A model generated the notes under the pieces. The model was not told where the DNA came from. It did no database searches and saw only the letters and a list, made by a program, of their open reading frames with translations. Shown one piece after another: positions 6,392 through 14,931 of a DNA stretch of 64,000 nucleotides (position 1 is its first letter; each line of letters begins with the position of its first letter). The DNA is from Butyrivibrio sp. Lineage in GTDB: Bacteria; Bacillota; Clostridia; Lachnospirales; Lachnospiraceae. The position numbers and the translations under genes were made by a program. Location of the stretch: contig SVGC01000010.1 of the NCBI GenBank assembly GCA_015056495.1, positions 1 to 64,000 on the forward strand, read 5' to 3'.

Positions 6392-6952
6392 ATGAGTAGA
6401 AAAGATTTTGGTGCAAAGCCACTAAGCTATCCACAGCCAGTATGGATTATCGCAACTTACGATGAGAATGGTGTTCCAAACGCCATGAACGCAGCCTGGG
6501 GTGGCATTAGTGAATCTAATGAGGTCTCTGTTTGCTTGTCAGTAGGACACAAGACTTGCAAGAATTTTGAGAAGACCGGAGCTTTTACTATCAGTATGGC
6601 TGATGCAGATCATGTTGCAGCATGTGATTATGTTGGAATTGCATCTGGTAATAAGGCTGAGGACAAGTTTGCCAAGGCTGGATTTACCGCAACAAAAAGT
6701 GCAAATGTTAATGCGCCTATTATTAATGAGCTTGCAGTTTGCATAGAATGCAAGGTAAAGAGCTACGACCATGACAGCTGCATCCTAAAGGGAGAGATTG
6801 TAAATGTCAGTGTTGATGAATCTGCTCTTACAGATGGCAAAGTGGATGTCAGCAAGGTGAAGCCTATCACTTTTGATCCATTCAACAATACGTATCATGT
6901 TGTTGGTGAGAAGGTTGGCGATGCCTGGGGAAGCGGAAAGAGTCTGATGTAA
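6392..6952 (+). CDS. Flavin reductase family protein (FMN-binding split barrel)
   Basis: A 186-residue protein with the flavin-reductase/flavoredoxin layout: an opening strand PVWIIATYDENGVPNAMNAA in which the enzyme holds FMN phosphate, then GISESNEVSVCLSVGHKTCKNF and the T-GAFTIS strand. It probably binds FMN and reduces it or passes electrons from NAD(P)H to a partner; the partner is not in the neighbourhood. It is cytoplasmic, with no signal peptide. The ATG has a strong AGAGGAGG ribosome site 8 bases upstream and lies 15 bases behind the hydrolase fragment. The palindromic repeat at 7005-7060 closes the unit. Confidence 0.85.
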   Translation: MSRKDFGAKPLSYPQPVWIIATYDENGVPNAMNAAWGGISESNEVSVCLSVGHKTCKNFEKTGAFTISMADADHVAACDYVGIASGNKAEDKFAKAGFTATKSANVNAPIINELAVCIECKVKSYDHDSCILKGEIVNVSVDESALTDGKVDVSKVKPITFDPFNNTYHVVGEKVGDAWGSGKSLM

Positions 6953-7004
6953 TAGAGGCTAAAAGGATCCTTGGAGCAGAATTATGGAAATTAAGGATTA
7001 GAAT

Positions 7005-7060
7005 ACCGGGGACGTATCAAGATGACTCTTTTCAATGAGCCATTATGATACATCCCCGGT
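7005..7060. repeat. Palindromic intergenic repeat, family A
   Basis: ACCGGGGACGTATCA at the left and TGATACATCCCCGGT at the right form a 15-bp stem with one mismatch; the inside carries TGACTC and ATGAGC, the second palindrome of this family. Other copies are at 12827-12939, 13901-13948 and 14899-14931. It lies between convergent genes and ends before T-rich sequence (7077-7087), so it may also terminate transcription. Confidence 0.75.
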
Positions 7061-7098
7061 GTTTTACTTCCAAAATAATTTTTTTTAAAAGAGTGTTA

Positions 7099-8349
7099 TT
7101 ACTGCTGGATCAGCCATTCCGCTACGGCTATGCAGTTATATGCATAATCAAATGATGCCATATGATAGGATGAGCCGTTGCCACCACCGGCACCGCCACC
7201 GGCCTGCATTCCTCTGCCCATTCCTTCGGAATCAGATGAGGACATATCTGTATTTGCAGAATCAGTTTCTAATTCTACATCTTCTGAAATCTCAGATGAT
7301 CCCATTCCAGCATTATCAGCAGACATCATTCGCTCTGTACCATTGCTGCTATCAGAACTGTCTACCTCTATAGTACCTGCTGCCCATGATATGAAATAAG
7401 CATTGGTATCATTTTCACTGAATAATTCAGATGCAGCTTCTGAAAGCTCGTCTACAGACCATGTTCCATCCCACTGGGCATATGTGTATTCTACAGAATC
7501 TTCATCGTACATATTCATGACTTCCTGCATTCCAGTCCATGCACTGGTATCATCTTCAGCTGCGAAGTAGATAAATGTCTGTCCTTCAAGTCCCTCAAGC
7601 TGTGTTACATCCCACTGTCCATCTACAAACATGCAGGCTGCATACAGATCAGGATACTCAGATGCAAGGATGAGAGTTGTCATACATCCCATTGACTGAC
7701 CTGTACCATATATTTTTTCAGTATCGACTGAATATGTTTCTGTCATGTAGTCAATGAAACGCTTTGTAAGCTCTACATATTCTGTAGTTGTATAACCATC
7801 ATGATCATCAAGTATTGTTTCTGGATATGTTGGAACTGCAACAATAGTTGGATATGTTGACTGCCATTCATCGCTTGCCCATACAAGTGCACCAAGACCC
7901 TGTGTCAATGAATATGTAGCATCAGTTCCTGCGCAGCTTGAATCACCTATAAATACAACCATAGGGTACTCTGTAGATTCATCATATCCCTCTGGCAGGT
8001 ATAGATTGTAGGTAATAGAGAGGCCTGTTTCTTCGTCCGTATATGTGAGCTGTTCAAATTCTGAAGCATAGGTATCAACAAGGCTTCCTTCATCCTCAGC
8101 CAATGTGTTGTCAACATTTCCAAGGCTTACGTCAGAAGAACCTTCAGACTCTGTTGCTTCTGAGGCTTCAGATGTTTCAGTGCTTGTACTGTCAGATTCA
8201 GTTTCACTGCTTTCTTCCTGTACTTCTTCTGAAGTAGCTTCAGATGAAACTACACTATCTTCCTGAGTTTCAACGGATCCTGTTCCACAGGCTACTAATG
8301 ATACTGTTATGGCTGTTGACATCAACAGCAAAAATAATTTTTTTAGCAT
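7099..8349 (-). CDS. Secreted lipoprotein esterase/peptidase (alpha/beta hydrolase)
   Basis: A 416-residue protein with a lipoprotein signal peptide: hydrophobic segment and lipobox VSLVAC (Cys about residue 21), then a Ser/Glu/Thr-rich linker to about residue 85. The catalytic domain follows: the oxyanion-side strand PMVVFIGDSSCAG, the nucleophile elbow GTGQSMGCMTT (Ser in GQSMG), and the C-terminal histidine in SSYHMASFDYAYNCIAVAEW. Before that end there is a Gly/Met-rich insert. It should be anchored outside the membrane and cleave ester or peptide bonds, as in PHB-depolymerase/peptidase-like hydrolases. The ATG at 8349 is chosen because GGAGGA lies 7 bases upstream; the TTG at 8364 overlaps that site. 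The gene stands alone. Confidence 0.8.
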   Translation of the reverse strand: MLKKLFLLLMSTAITVSLVACGTGSVETQEDSVVSSEATSEEVQEESSETESDSTSTETSEASEATESEGSSDVSLGNVDNTLAEDEGSLVDTYASEFEQLTYTDEETGLSITYNLYLPEGYDESTEYPMVVFIGDSSCAGTDATYSLTQGLGALVWASDEWQSTYPTIVAVPTYPETILDDHDGYTTTEYVELTKRFIDYMTETYSVDTEKIYGTGQSMGCMTTLILASEYPDLYAACMFVDGQWDVTQLEGLEGQTFIYFAAEDDTSAWTGMQEVMNMYDEDSVEYTYAQWDGTWSVDELSEAASELFSENDTNAYFISWAAGTIEVDSSDSSNGTERMMSADNAGMGSSEISEDVELETDSANTDMSSSDSEGMGRGMQAGGGAGGGNGSSYHMASFDYAYNCIAVAEWLIQQ

Positions 8350-8552
8350 TATTTTTTCCTCCAAATTTAATAGTATTATTGGAGTAATTTATATTGCGAG
8401 CTACCATTCGCATTAGTCATATCTTACAGATGCTATATTACAAAAGAAACTTAAAACATAACTAAATGTATTCTAAATAAATTCTTAAGTATTGGGCGAC
8501 CTTAATATGTTAATATAGACTTAATGTTTTGATGAAAGAAAGAGGTATAGAG

Positions 8553-9029
8553 ATGTTTAGAGAAATGCGAAGATTTAAACAGCAGGTGTCAGAGGCTGAG
8601 TGTATTGAGATATTGAAGAACACTAAGAGAGGTGTTTTGTCAGTAATAGGAGATGATGGTTATCCATATGGAATGCCAATCAATCACTATTATAGCGAAG
8701 AAGATGGAAAGCTCTATTTTCATGGTGCGAAGCAAGGACACAAGATTGATGCCATCAAGGCTTGCGATAAGGCCAGCTATTGTGTTTATAACGAGGGCTT
8801 TCGCAAAGAGGGTGAATGGGCACTGAATATTACAAGCGTAATAACTTTTGGCAGAATACATCTGGTAGAGGATGAGGAGTTGGCTCTTAAGATCTGTTCT
8901 GAGCTTACAAGAAAGTTCACTGATGATCAGGAATATCTGGATCATGAGATCAAAAACTTTTTCCATAATGTGCAATGCCTTGAGTTGGTACCAGAACACA
9001 TGACTGGAAAGCTTGTTAATGAGTCATAA
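8553..9029 (+). CDS. NimA-type pyridoxamine 5'-phosphate oxidase-like protein
   Basis: A 158-residue FMN split-barrel protein. It begins MFREMRRFKQQ, continues with the typical NIL/VLSVIGDDGYPYGMPINH strand in which the flavin is held, and has the YFHGAKQGHKIDAI loop of NimA-type proteins. Members reduce nitro groups or serve unknown redox roles; 5-nitroimidazole resistance is known only for some. No substrate can be assigned. An in-frame start at 8529 lacks a ribosome site, whereas AGAGGT lies 7 bases before the ATG at 8553. Two FMN-type genes occur in this 3-kb stretch, separated by the esterase gene on the other strand. Confidence 0.82.
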   Translation: MFREMRRFKQQVSEAECIEILKNTKRGVLSVIGDDGYPYGMPINHYYSEEDGKLYFHGAKQGHKIDAIKACDKASYCVYNEGFRKEGEWALNITSVITFGRIHLVEDEELALKICSELTRKFTDDQEYLDHEIKNFFHNVQCLELVPEHMTGKLVNES

Positions 9030-9056
9030 TATGATGATAGGATTAAATGGCTGATT

Positions 9057-9797
9057 ATGAAAAAGAAATTTGAATTAATATATCTTATTTTAGCAGTACT
9101 GTCTTTTTTGTATTCTATCGCAGTTTACATGGTAGGTAGCGGAACTTTTTCCTTTATGATATGGGTTGCAGCTGCTGTATTTTTTGGCTTTTTATTTTTT
9201 ATGGAAAAATGGCAGTTGTGGGCCAAGGTCCCAAAGGCGCTTAGATATGCTTTTAGGGCTGTGGTGGCAGCAGGACTTATTATTTTTCTTATTTGCCAGA
9301 GCTGCATTCTATCAAGCTTTTTTTCAAAAGGAGAGCCGGAGGCTGATTATATCATAGTGCTTGGGGCGCAGATGAGAAGTTGGGGACCAAGCGTTGTTTA
9401 TAAGGCAAGGCTTGATTCTGCAATAGTGTACTTGAATAATAATCCCGAGGCAAAAGTAGTCGTGACTGGCGGCCAGGGCGGCAATGAGCCTGTATCTGAA
9501 GGCGAAGGCGGAAAAGTATATCTGATGGAACAAGGGATTTCTGAGGATAGGATCATAGTTGAAAACACTTCTCTGGATACGGATGAAAATGTTTCCAATG
9601 CATTGGAGCTTATAAATGCAACTGACGATATGACGATAGGCATTGTCACTAACAATTTTCATGTATTTAGAGGAATGATGCTTGCTAGGCACTACACAGA
9701 CGCTGATATAATGGGCATTGCAGCTCATACAGAGTATCAGTATCTGCCAAACAATATGGTTAGAGAGACTTTCGGAATATTGAAAGATGTTTTTTAA
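9057..9797 (+). CDS. YdcF/SanA-like (DUF218) membrane protein
   Basis: A 246-residue protein with three N-terminal transmembrane helices (about 5-25, 28-47, 62-83) and a DUF218 domain from residue 97: YIIVLGAQ, the long KARLDSAIVYL helix, VVVTGGQGG, the ISEDRIIVENTSLDTDEN segment and NFHVFRGMMLAR. The family is linked to envelope functions such as vancomycin sensitivity in E. coli (SanA) and cyclic enterobacterial antigen (ElyC); the exact reaction is not known. The domain should face outside. It lies 27 bases behind the NimA-type gene and is probably read from the same transcript. The repeat at 9803-9872 follows directly. Confidence 0.85.
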   Translation: MKKKFELIYLILAVLSFLYSIAVYMVGSGTFSFMIWVAAAVFFGFLFFMEKWQLWAKVPKALRYAFRAVVAAGLIIFLICQSCILSSFFSKGEPEADYIIVLGAQMRSWGPSVVYKARLDSAIVYLNNNPEAKVVVTGGQGGNEPVSEGEGGKVYLMEQGISEDRIIVENTSLDTDENVSNALELINATDDMTIGIVTNNFHVFRGMMLARHYTDADIMGIAAHTEYQYLPNNMVRETFGILKDVF

Positions 9798-9802
9798 TTT
9801 TT

Positions 9803-9872
9803 TGACCCTAAGGGACGGGGTCAAGGGGACATTTTTGACAAAATGACCCGCTGTCCCCGTCCCCTAGGGTCA
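9803..9872. repeat. Palindromic intergenic repeat, family B
   Basis: TGACCCTAAGGGACGGGG at the left and CCCCGTCCCCTAGGGTCA at the right form an almost perfect 18-bp palindrome, with inner AAGGGGACA and TGACAAAATGACC segments. Another, doubled copy is at 17852-17979. Such GGGGACGGGG/TGTCCCC units resemble REP-type elements of Clostridia. It lies 6 bases behind the YdcF gene stop, so it may also act as a terminator. Confidence 0.8.
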
Positions 9873-10020
9873 TTTTCTCGCTTTTTTTGTCTGATAACAT
9901 GCTTCTAATACAGTGTGTTATTGCTTCACAAGGCGTAAATAAACAGTATAATTAGGTAATGTAAGCTTTTCATTATTATGAAAGGTTTTGGGAGAAAGTT
10001 GGAAATGAGGATGTGATGAT

Positions 10021-11463
10021 ATGAGACGGAGAATCTTACCTATGATGTTGATGAGCGCGGTCATGATCACGGGGTGTTCGGTTAATAATGCGGGTTCAAG
10101 CACTTCGGAAATAACAAATAGCACGGAAGAAATATCAAATGAGTCGGAAACAGCAGTGGTGGCACAGACCACGGAAACAGGAGATGCGGAAACAGCAGTA
10201 GTGGCGCAGACTACGGAAACAGGAGATACAGAAACAGAAGAGCAGGATTCTGCTATAGATAACAAAGCCTTAGAAGAACAATATATTGAAGCCGTAAAGA
10301 ATCTCTATGAGAATAATATAGATTTGTTTGGTAATATTGTTGAAAATTTTCATGATGCGCCGGAGTATAATAAGTTTGCAATCGCTGACGTTGATAATGA
10401 TGGTGCTCTTGAACTCATCCTCAGCTGGAAAGATAGCACTGTTGCAGGGCGTTGGGGCGGTGTCTATCAATATGATCTTAATAAACAAGAGTATTACAGC
10501 GAAGGACTGAGAGAACCTGAGATTACTTTTTATGACAATGGTGTTGCCTATGAGCCATGGAGACATAATCAGGGGCCTTCAGAGATGTGGCCATTTGATG
10601 CATCACTTTATAATGCTGACACAGATCAGTACGAGCATGCTTTCAGTGCTGATTCCTGGAGCAAAAATATGGTGGAAGAGAACTTCCCTGATGATATTGA
10701 TACAGATGGGGCAGGCGTTGTTTATTACACAGACATAAACTCTGAAGAGGGGCTTGATTACGACAATCCTATCAGCCAGTCTGCGTTTGACTCTATTTAC
10801 AATCAGTATTTTGGCGATGCAAAAGAGATTTCTATAGATTATTATAAGCTTAGCGAAGAGGGAATGAATGATTACCTCTCAGCTTCCAGAGATAATTCCG
10901 GAACCGCTGAAAAGGATGGCGCACAGAGCGAAGTTACTACAGATGAGGCACTCTTGGCTTTTGCAGGTGGTGACATGTCTGTTCTTGCAGACGGTCAGAT
11001 AGAAGAGTACTACATCCCTGATTTTGCAGGAGATGATTTTACTTACGAATATACATTTCTTGATCTTGATGCAGATAATGAAAATGAGCTTGTAATCCAA
11101 AAAGAAGGTGAGCCACAAGGCTATCTGGCTATTTTTAATGCCGATGCCGGAAAGGTTTATTGTTGGTTTAGTGATAGCATTGAGGTGTTATGTTACGATT
11201 ATCCTCTTGATAACGGGCTTATGGTACATGAGTATGATTATGGTGAAATTGTTACATATTCGGTTTACAGCTTCGCTCAGAATGGACAGATGACAGATCT
11301 GACAACAATGGTTTGCGAAGAGCCTACAGGTAGCAATGCTTCAAGTAAGGAACCGGAATATCGCATTGATGATCAGACAGTATCCAAAGAAGAGTTTGAA
11401 GAAATGCTCAAGACCACTATTTCTGATCATCTGCTGAGTCCTTTGGTTTGGACAAAAATGTGA
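10021..11463 (+). CDS. Lipoprotein with FG-GAP/EF-hand-like repeats
   Basis: A 480-residue lipoprotein: signal peptide with lipobox MITGCS (Cys about residue 19), then a Ser/Thr/Glu-rich linker holding two copies of a 14-residue repeat (ETAVVAQTTETGD). Two Asp-rich calcium-loop-like motifs follow, DVDNDGALELIL and DLDADNENELVIQ, as in VCBS/FG-GAP-like proteins. The C-terminal region has a YRIDDQTVSKEEFEEML segment common in similar Lachnospiraceae lipoproteins. It should sit on the outer face of the membrane; ligand and role are unknown. The start has a modest GATGTGATG ribosome site. Its own promoter probably lies in 9877-10020. The gene has no partner with a matching function. Confidence 0.75.
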   Translation: MRRRILPMMLMSAVMITGCSVNNAGSSTSEITNSTEEISNESETAVVAQTTETGDAETAVVAQTTETGDTETEEQDSAIDNKALEEQYIEAVKNLYENNIDLFGNIVENFHDAPEYNKFAIADVDNDGALELILSWKDSTVAGRWGGVYQYDLNKQEYYSEGLREPEITFYDNGVAYEPWRHNQGPSEMWPFDASLYNADTDQYEHAFSADSWSKNMVEENFPDDIDTDGAGVVYYTDINSEEGLDYDNPISQSAFDSIYNQYFGDAKEISIDYYKLSEEGMNDYLSASRDNSGTAEKDGAQSEVTTDEALLAFAGGDMSVLADGQIEEYYIPDFAGDDFTYEYTFLDLDADNENELVIQKEGEPQGYLAIFNADAGKVYCWFSDSIEVLCYDYPLDNGLMVHEYDYGEIVTYSVYSFAQNGQMTDLTTMVCEEPTGSNASSKEPEYRIDDQTVSKEEFEEMLKTTISDHLLSPLVWTKM

Positions 11464-11519
11464 ACCCCTGAAATATAATCAGTGATTCAAAAAGGATTTT
11501 ATGAAAAAAGGATTTTGTT

Positions 11520-12830
11520 ATGGGATTTGATTTTTTTAATAGACCTATTTTGAAAGAGAGCTATAAGCAAAAGCTGGGATCTTTCGTTGAAACTTTGGGA
11601 AATGCAATTGGAAAAGGAGAGAAAATCTCTTTTGCAGATAATGATATAACTTATGCTATATCTCTCCAAAATAAGCGTATACAGGACAAGGGACTCTCAA
11701 TGGACTACACGGTCACAGACAGAGATCTGAATGAAGGTCCCAGTATATTGTATAATCGTAAAGACGTACATTACGATAGTGCGGTATGCTATGAGGCATT
11801 CAAGGTAAACAGGAAGCTGACCAGAAATGAAAGAAAGCTTTTTGCTGATAAGACTTTAAACGAACTATATACGACCATCACAGATGTTGCTACCGGAATA
11901 CATCCGGATAATGAGGCCTATTCCTGCCCTAACTGCGGCAATGTAAGTACTGTTGCAGGACTGCAAAACGGTTGCCCATACTGCGGAACCATGTACAAGA
12001 TGGACGACCTGTTTCCAAAGATCACAGGATATTTTTTTCAGGAAGACTATGAGCTAAATAATAAAGAATTCAAAAAAGGTGAAGGACGACCGATGATCCT
12101 GGGAGTTATAATTGCACTCATATATGGATTCTTTTTGGTTTTTAGTGACTGTTCATATTTCACGGAGGAAAGATTTTTAAGTACACCAGGTAGAATACGT
12201 GAGTTTATTTTTCAGATTCTGTTTGTGTTAGTATTTTTTTCTATGATTGGTATGTTTGCTGCCAGAGTGGTTTTCTTTGCCTATTATATTATTCGTATGA
12301 ATATTATTGGGTTTAGAAATATTAGTGCCCGAGGATTAAGTGGTTCCATGTGGAAGTTTGAAAAAAATATGAAGCAATATTGCCCTGAATTTTCATATGA
12401 TTATTTTACCAGCAAGGCAATTTCCATGATCAAGACTGCCATTTATTCTGGTAATGCGCAGGAATTATTGTTTTATAAAGGTGAACAGCTTGCACCATCA
12501 TTTAAGGATATAATAGACATGAATTACATCGGCGGCTGGAAACTAAAAAATTTTAGCGTGGAAAATGGCGTTGCCACCCTCAAGGCACAGGTATATTTTG
12601 ATGTATTATATGCTACTAACAGTAAGGTCAGAAAAAAATATGAGAAATTCACGGCTGTTTTTCGCAGAAGAGTTGACAGACCTATCAATCTGAATTTCTC
12701 AATGACCAAGATACAATGTCCTGATTGCGGCAGCAGCTTCAATGCAGTTCATAACAAAATATGCCCATACTGCGGTCAGCCATATGATATCGAATCTCAG
12801 GACTGGGTACTTATGGAGCTTACAAAATGA
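11520..12830 (+). CDS. Zinc-ribbon membrane protein with Tim44-like domain
   Basis: A 436-residue protein with two zinc ribbons: YSCPNCG...GCPYCG (about residues 140-160) and IQCPDCG...ICPYCG (about 405-425). Between them are two transmembrane helices (about 193-212 and 228-262) and a region (MWKFEKNMKQYCPEFSYDYF...MIKTAIYSGN) that looks like the Tim44-like/import-associated fold seen in many bacterial membrane proteins. The C-terminal ribbon closes the protein. Zinc binding is likely; the biological role is not known. The start has an AAAGGATTTTGTT site. The stop codon TGA at 12828-12830 lies inside the palindromic repeat that follows (AAATGAGTCA). Confidence 0.65.
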   Translation: MGFDFFNRPILKESYKQKLGSFVETLGNAIGKGEKISFADNDITYAISLQNKRIQDKGLSMDYTVTDRDLNEGPSILYNRKDVHYDSAVCYEAFKVNRKLTRNERKLFADKTLNELYTTITDVATGIHPDNEAYSCPNCGNVSTVAGLQNGCPYCGTMYKMDDLFPKITGYFFQEDYELNNKEFKKGEGRPMILGVIIALIYGFFLVFSDCSYFTEERFLSTPGRIREFIFQILFVLVFFSMIGMFAARVVFFAYYIIRMNIIGFRNISARGLSGSMWKFEKNMKQYCPEFSYDYFTSKAISMIKTAIYSGNAQELLFYKGEQLAPSFKDIIDMNYIGGWKLKNFSVENGVATLKAQVYFDVLYATNSKVRKKYEKFTAVFRRRVDRPINLNFSMTKIQCPDCGSSFNAVHNKICPYCGQPYDIESQDWVLMELTK

Positions 12831-12939
12831 GTCACCGGGGACGTATCAAATTGACTCATTGCGCACAATGAGTCACTGGGGACGTATCAAATCGACTCAT
12901 TGCATACAATGAGTCATTTTGATACGTCACCGCTGACTC
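12827..12939. repeat. Palindromic intergenic repeat, family A, doubled
   Basis: Two direct copies of a unit reading AATGAGTCACYGGGGACGTA then TCAAATYGACTCATTGC (starting at 12827 and 12868), followed by a partial inverted copy, AATGAGTCATTTTGATACGT. The outer arms TGAGTCA and TGACTCA pair. The upstream gene's stop codon falls in the first ATGAGTCA. About 37 bases of ordinary sequence with a GGAGGA ribosome site then lead to the next gene. Confidence 0.8.
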
Positions 12940-12976
12940 ACCCTATTTATCAGAAAAAGAAATACTGGAGGACAAC

Positions 12977-13891
12977 ATGAGATATTTTTTAGAAAATAAC
13001 AGAATAAAGGTTGAGATTGATTCCCATGGAGCTGAGATCAAATCAGTACTGAACAAGAACAACATGAGAGAGTACATGTGGTACGGCAATCCAAAGTTCT
13101 GGGGACGTACATCGCCTGTGCTATTCCCATTTGTCGGAAGCCTAAAGGATAAGAAGTACACCTGGAAGGGTCAGGAGTATGCCATGGGACAGCATGGTTT
13201 TGCCAGGGATAATGAGTTTGAACTGGTGAGCCAGGAAGAAGACGAGATATGGTTCCAGTTCAAGTCGAATCCGGAAACCCTTGCAAAATATCCTTTTGAG
13301 TTCATTTTGAAGATAGGTTACAAGATTACAACTGAGCAGGACACTGACAATGTGCAGGTCATGTGGGAGGTTGTAAATCCTGCAGATGAGACCATGTATT
13401 TCTCAATAGGCGCTCACCCTGCATTTTTATGCCCTTTCCATGGATCAGAAGCAGGCAAAAAAGGCTGCAAGGATGGTTACAAGCTCTATTTTGAAGGAAC
13501 AGATGTGATACATCATCATGGAAATGATGTAGGAACAGGGCTGGCACTTCGCGAAGATATTGAGCTACCTCTGGATAATGGATATGCAACCATCACTACA
13601 GATTTCTTTGACCGCTGCACCTATATGGTAGAGGGCAATCAGACCAAATGTGTTGGTATTGCTGATGAAGAAGGTAAGCATATTGTAGATGTTTGCTTTG
13701 ATACTCCGCTTTTTGCCATCTGGTCACCTGAAAAGAAAAATGCGCCATTTATCTGCATCGAACCATGGTATGGAAGATGCGATGCCGTAGATTTTGACGG
13801 AGACTTGAGCCAGAGAGAGTTTACCAACGTGCTTGAGGCCGGCAAGACTTTTGAAGGTGGATACACCATGAAGTTTCATGAGTATTATTGA
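12977..13891 (+). CDS. Aldose 1-epimerase-like protein
   Basis: A 304-residue member of the galactose-mutarotase fold. The start matches (MRYFLENNRIKVEIDSHGAE), and the conserved loops are present: GRTSPVLFPFVGSLKD, QHGFARDNEF (histidine-Gly-Phe-Ala-Arg, a substrate-side site), IGAHPAFLCPF (second histidine) and ICIEPWYGRCD (glutamate expected as the base). It should interconvert alpha and beta anomers of an aldose or a sugar phosphate; the LacX/YihR-type sequence suggests a substrate other than free galactose. It is cytoplasmic. A CTGGAGGACAAC ribosome site lies right before the ATG. No sugar operon is next to it. Confidence 0.88.
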   Translation: MRYFLENNRIKVEIDSHGAEIKSVLNKNNMREYMWYGNPKFWGRTSPVLFPFVGSLKDKKYTWKGQEYAMGQHGFARDNEFELVSQEEDEIWFQFKSNPETLAKYPFEFILKIGYKITTEQDTDNVQVMWEVVNPADETMYFSIGAHPAFLCPFHGSEAGKKGCKDGYKLYFEGTDVIHHHGNDVGTGLALREDIELPLDNGYATITTDFFDRCTYMVEGNQTKCVGIADEEGKHIVDVCFDTPLFAIWSPEKKNAPFICIEPWYGRCDAVDFDGDLSQREFTNVLEAGKTFEGGYTMKFHEYY

Positions 13892-13900
13892 TGATAAAAA

Positions 13901-13948
13901 GAGTCATTGGATTTAAACATGAGTCAATTTGAAATGTCCCCAATGACT
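13901..13948. repeat. Palindromic intergenic repeat, family A
   Basis: GAGTCATTGG and CCAATGACTC form a 10-bp outer palindrome; inside are ATGAGTCAATTTGAAATGTC and CCC, a partial copy of the family A core. It separates the epimerase gene from the U32-like gene. Confidence 0.7.
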
Positions 13949-13979
13949 CCCCATAGACATACAAAAAGGAATGAATTTG

Positions 13980-14894
13980 ATGACGAATACTGCGTACTAC
14001 CATCTTCCGGGGCTGTTTGAATTTTATGATTTCTATAAAGCTTTTTTGCCTCTGTACAAAGAGCATAGAGATTATTTCTATGACTGGTGCGAGATTGGAT
14101 CGATCTATGGCGCACCATCTGACTGCATATGGGGCGGGGGACGCGTGGGATTTGGTGATGAAGAGCCTCAGAGGGTTTACGAGCTTATGAGGGAGTATGG
14201 GATATCTGCCAGACTTACCTTTAGTAATCTTTTGCTGGAAAAAAAGCATCTATCAGACAAGCTCGGCAATCGCCTTTGCCAGATGTTTGAAACTGCCGCG
14301 GGGACTAGCATACAGAGACCAGAAAACGGTGTGATAATTGCTTCTGATATTCTTTTAGACTACATAAGCAGGACTTACCCAGGGTACTATTTTGTATCAT
14401 CCACAACCAAGGTACTTACTGATTTTGATGAGCTGGTAAAAGAACTTGACCATGCTGAGTTTCGATATGTCGTGCCTGACTTTAGATTAAACAAGTCCTA
14501 TGACAAATTAAACCAGCTGACACAGGTGCAAAAAGATAAAGTGGAATTTCTATGCAACGAGTGCTGCTGGTTTGGATGTTATGATAGAAAAAATTGTTAT
14601 GAAAATGTAAGCCGTAAAGCCCTTTTAGAAGAATGCGAAGACCATATCTGCGTATCGCCTACAGCAGAGCGTGGATATCGCTTTTCTGATGCCATGAAAA
14701 ATCCGGGCTTCATTGGAATAGAAGATATTCAGAAAACGTATCTTCCATCAGGATTTTCCAATTTCAAGATAGAGGGCAGAAGCCTTGGAAGTGCACTGAT
14801 ACTTGAGTTTTTGCTTTATTACATGACCAAACCTGAATATCAACTCAAAGTAAGAGAAGAAATCTATCTTGATAGTTCACTGGATCTTTTTTAA
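13980..14894 (+). CDS. U32-peptidase-like protein with cysteine cluster
   Basis: A 304-residue protein with the overall pattern of U32/UbiU-type TIM-barrel proteins: YDWCEIGSIYGAPSDCIWGG, ISARLTFSNLLLE (substrate-side Arg), NGVIIASDILLDYI, YYFVSSTTKVL and RYVVPDFRLN. It then has a cysteine-rich stretch, FLCNECCWFGCYDRKNCYE, which can hold a 4Fe-4S cluster as the four cysteines do in UbiU/UbiV. A peptidase or hydroxylase role is not proven. No membrane segment is visible. The ATG at 13980 lies 9 bases behind an AAAAAGGA site; the ATG at 13971 touches that site. It could be a distant radical-SAM-free barrel of another family. Confidence 0.5.
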   Translation: MTNTAYYHLPGLFEFYDFYKAFLPLYKEHRDYFYDWCEIGSIYGAPSDCIWGGGRVGFGDEEPQRVYELMREYGISARLTFSNLLLEKKHLSDKLGNRLCQMFETAAGTSIQRPENGVIIASDILLDYISRTYPGYYFVSSTTKVLTDFDELVKELDHAEFRYVVPDFRLNKSYDKLNQLTQVQKDKVEFLCNECCWFGCYDRKNCYENVSRKALLEECEDHICVSPTAERGYRFSDAMKNPGFIGIEDIQKTYLPSGFSNFKIEGRSLGSALILEFLLYYMTKPEYQLKVREEIYLDSSLDLF

Positions 14895-14898
14895 AGAA

Positions 14899-14931
14899 TG
14901 AGTCAATTTGATACGTCCCCAGTGACTCATT
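14899..14931. repeat. Palindromic intergenic repeat, family A
   Basis: ATGAGTCA and TGACTCAT are the arms, with ATTTGATACGTCCCCAG inside. It lies between convergent genes and overlaps the last codon of the diguanylate cyclase gene, whose TGA stop (14927-14929 on the minus strand) is part of AAATGAGTCA. Confidence 0.75.
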
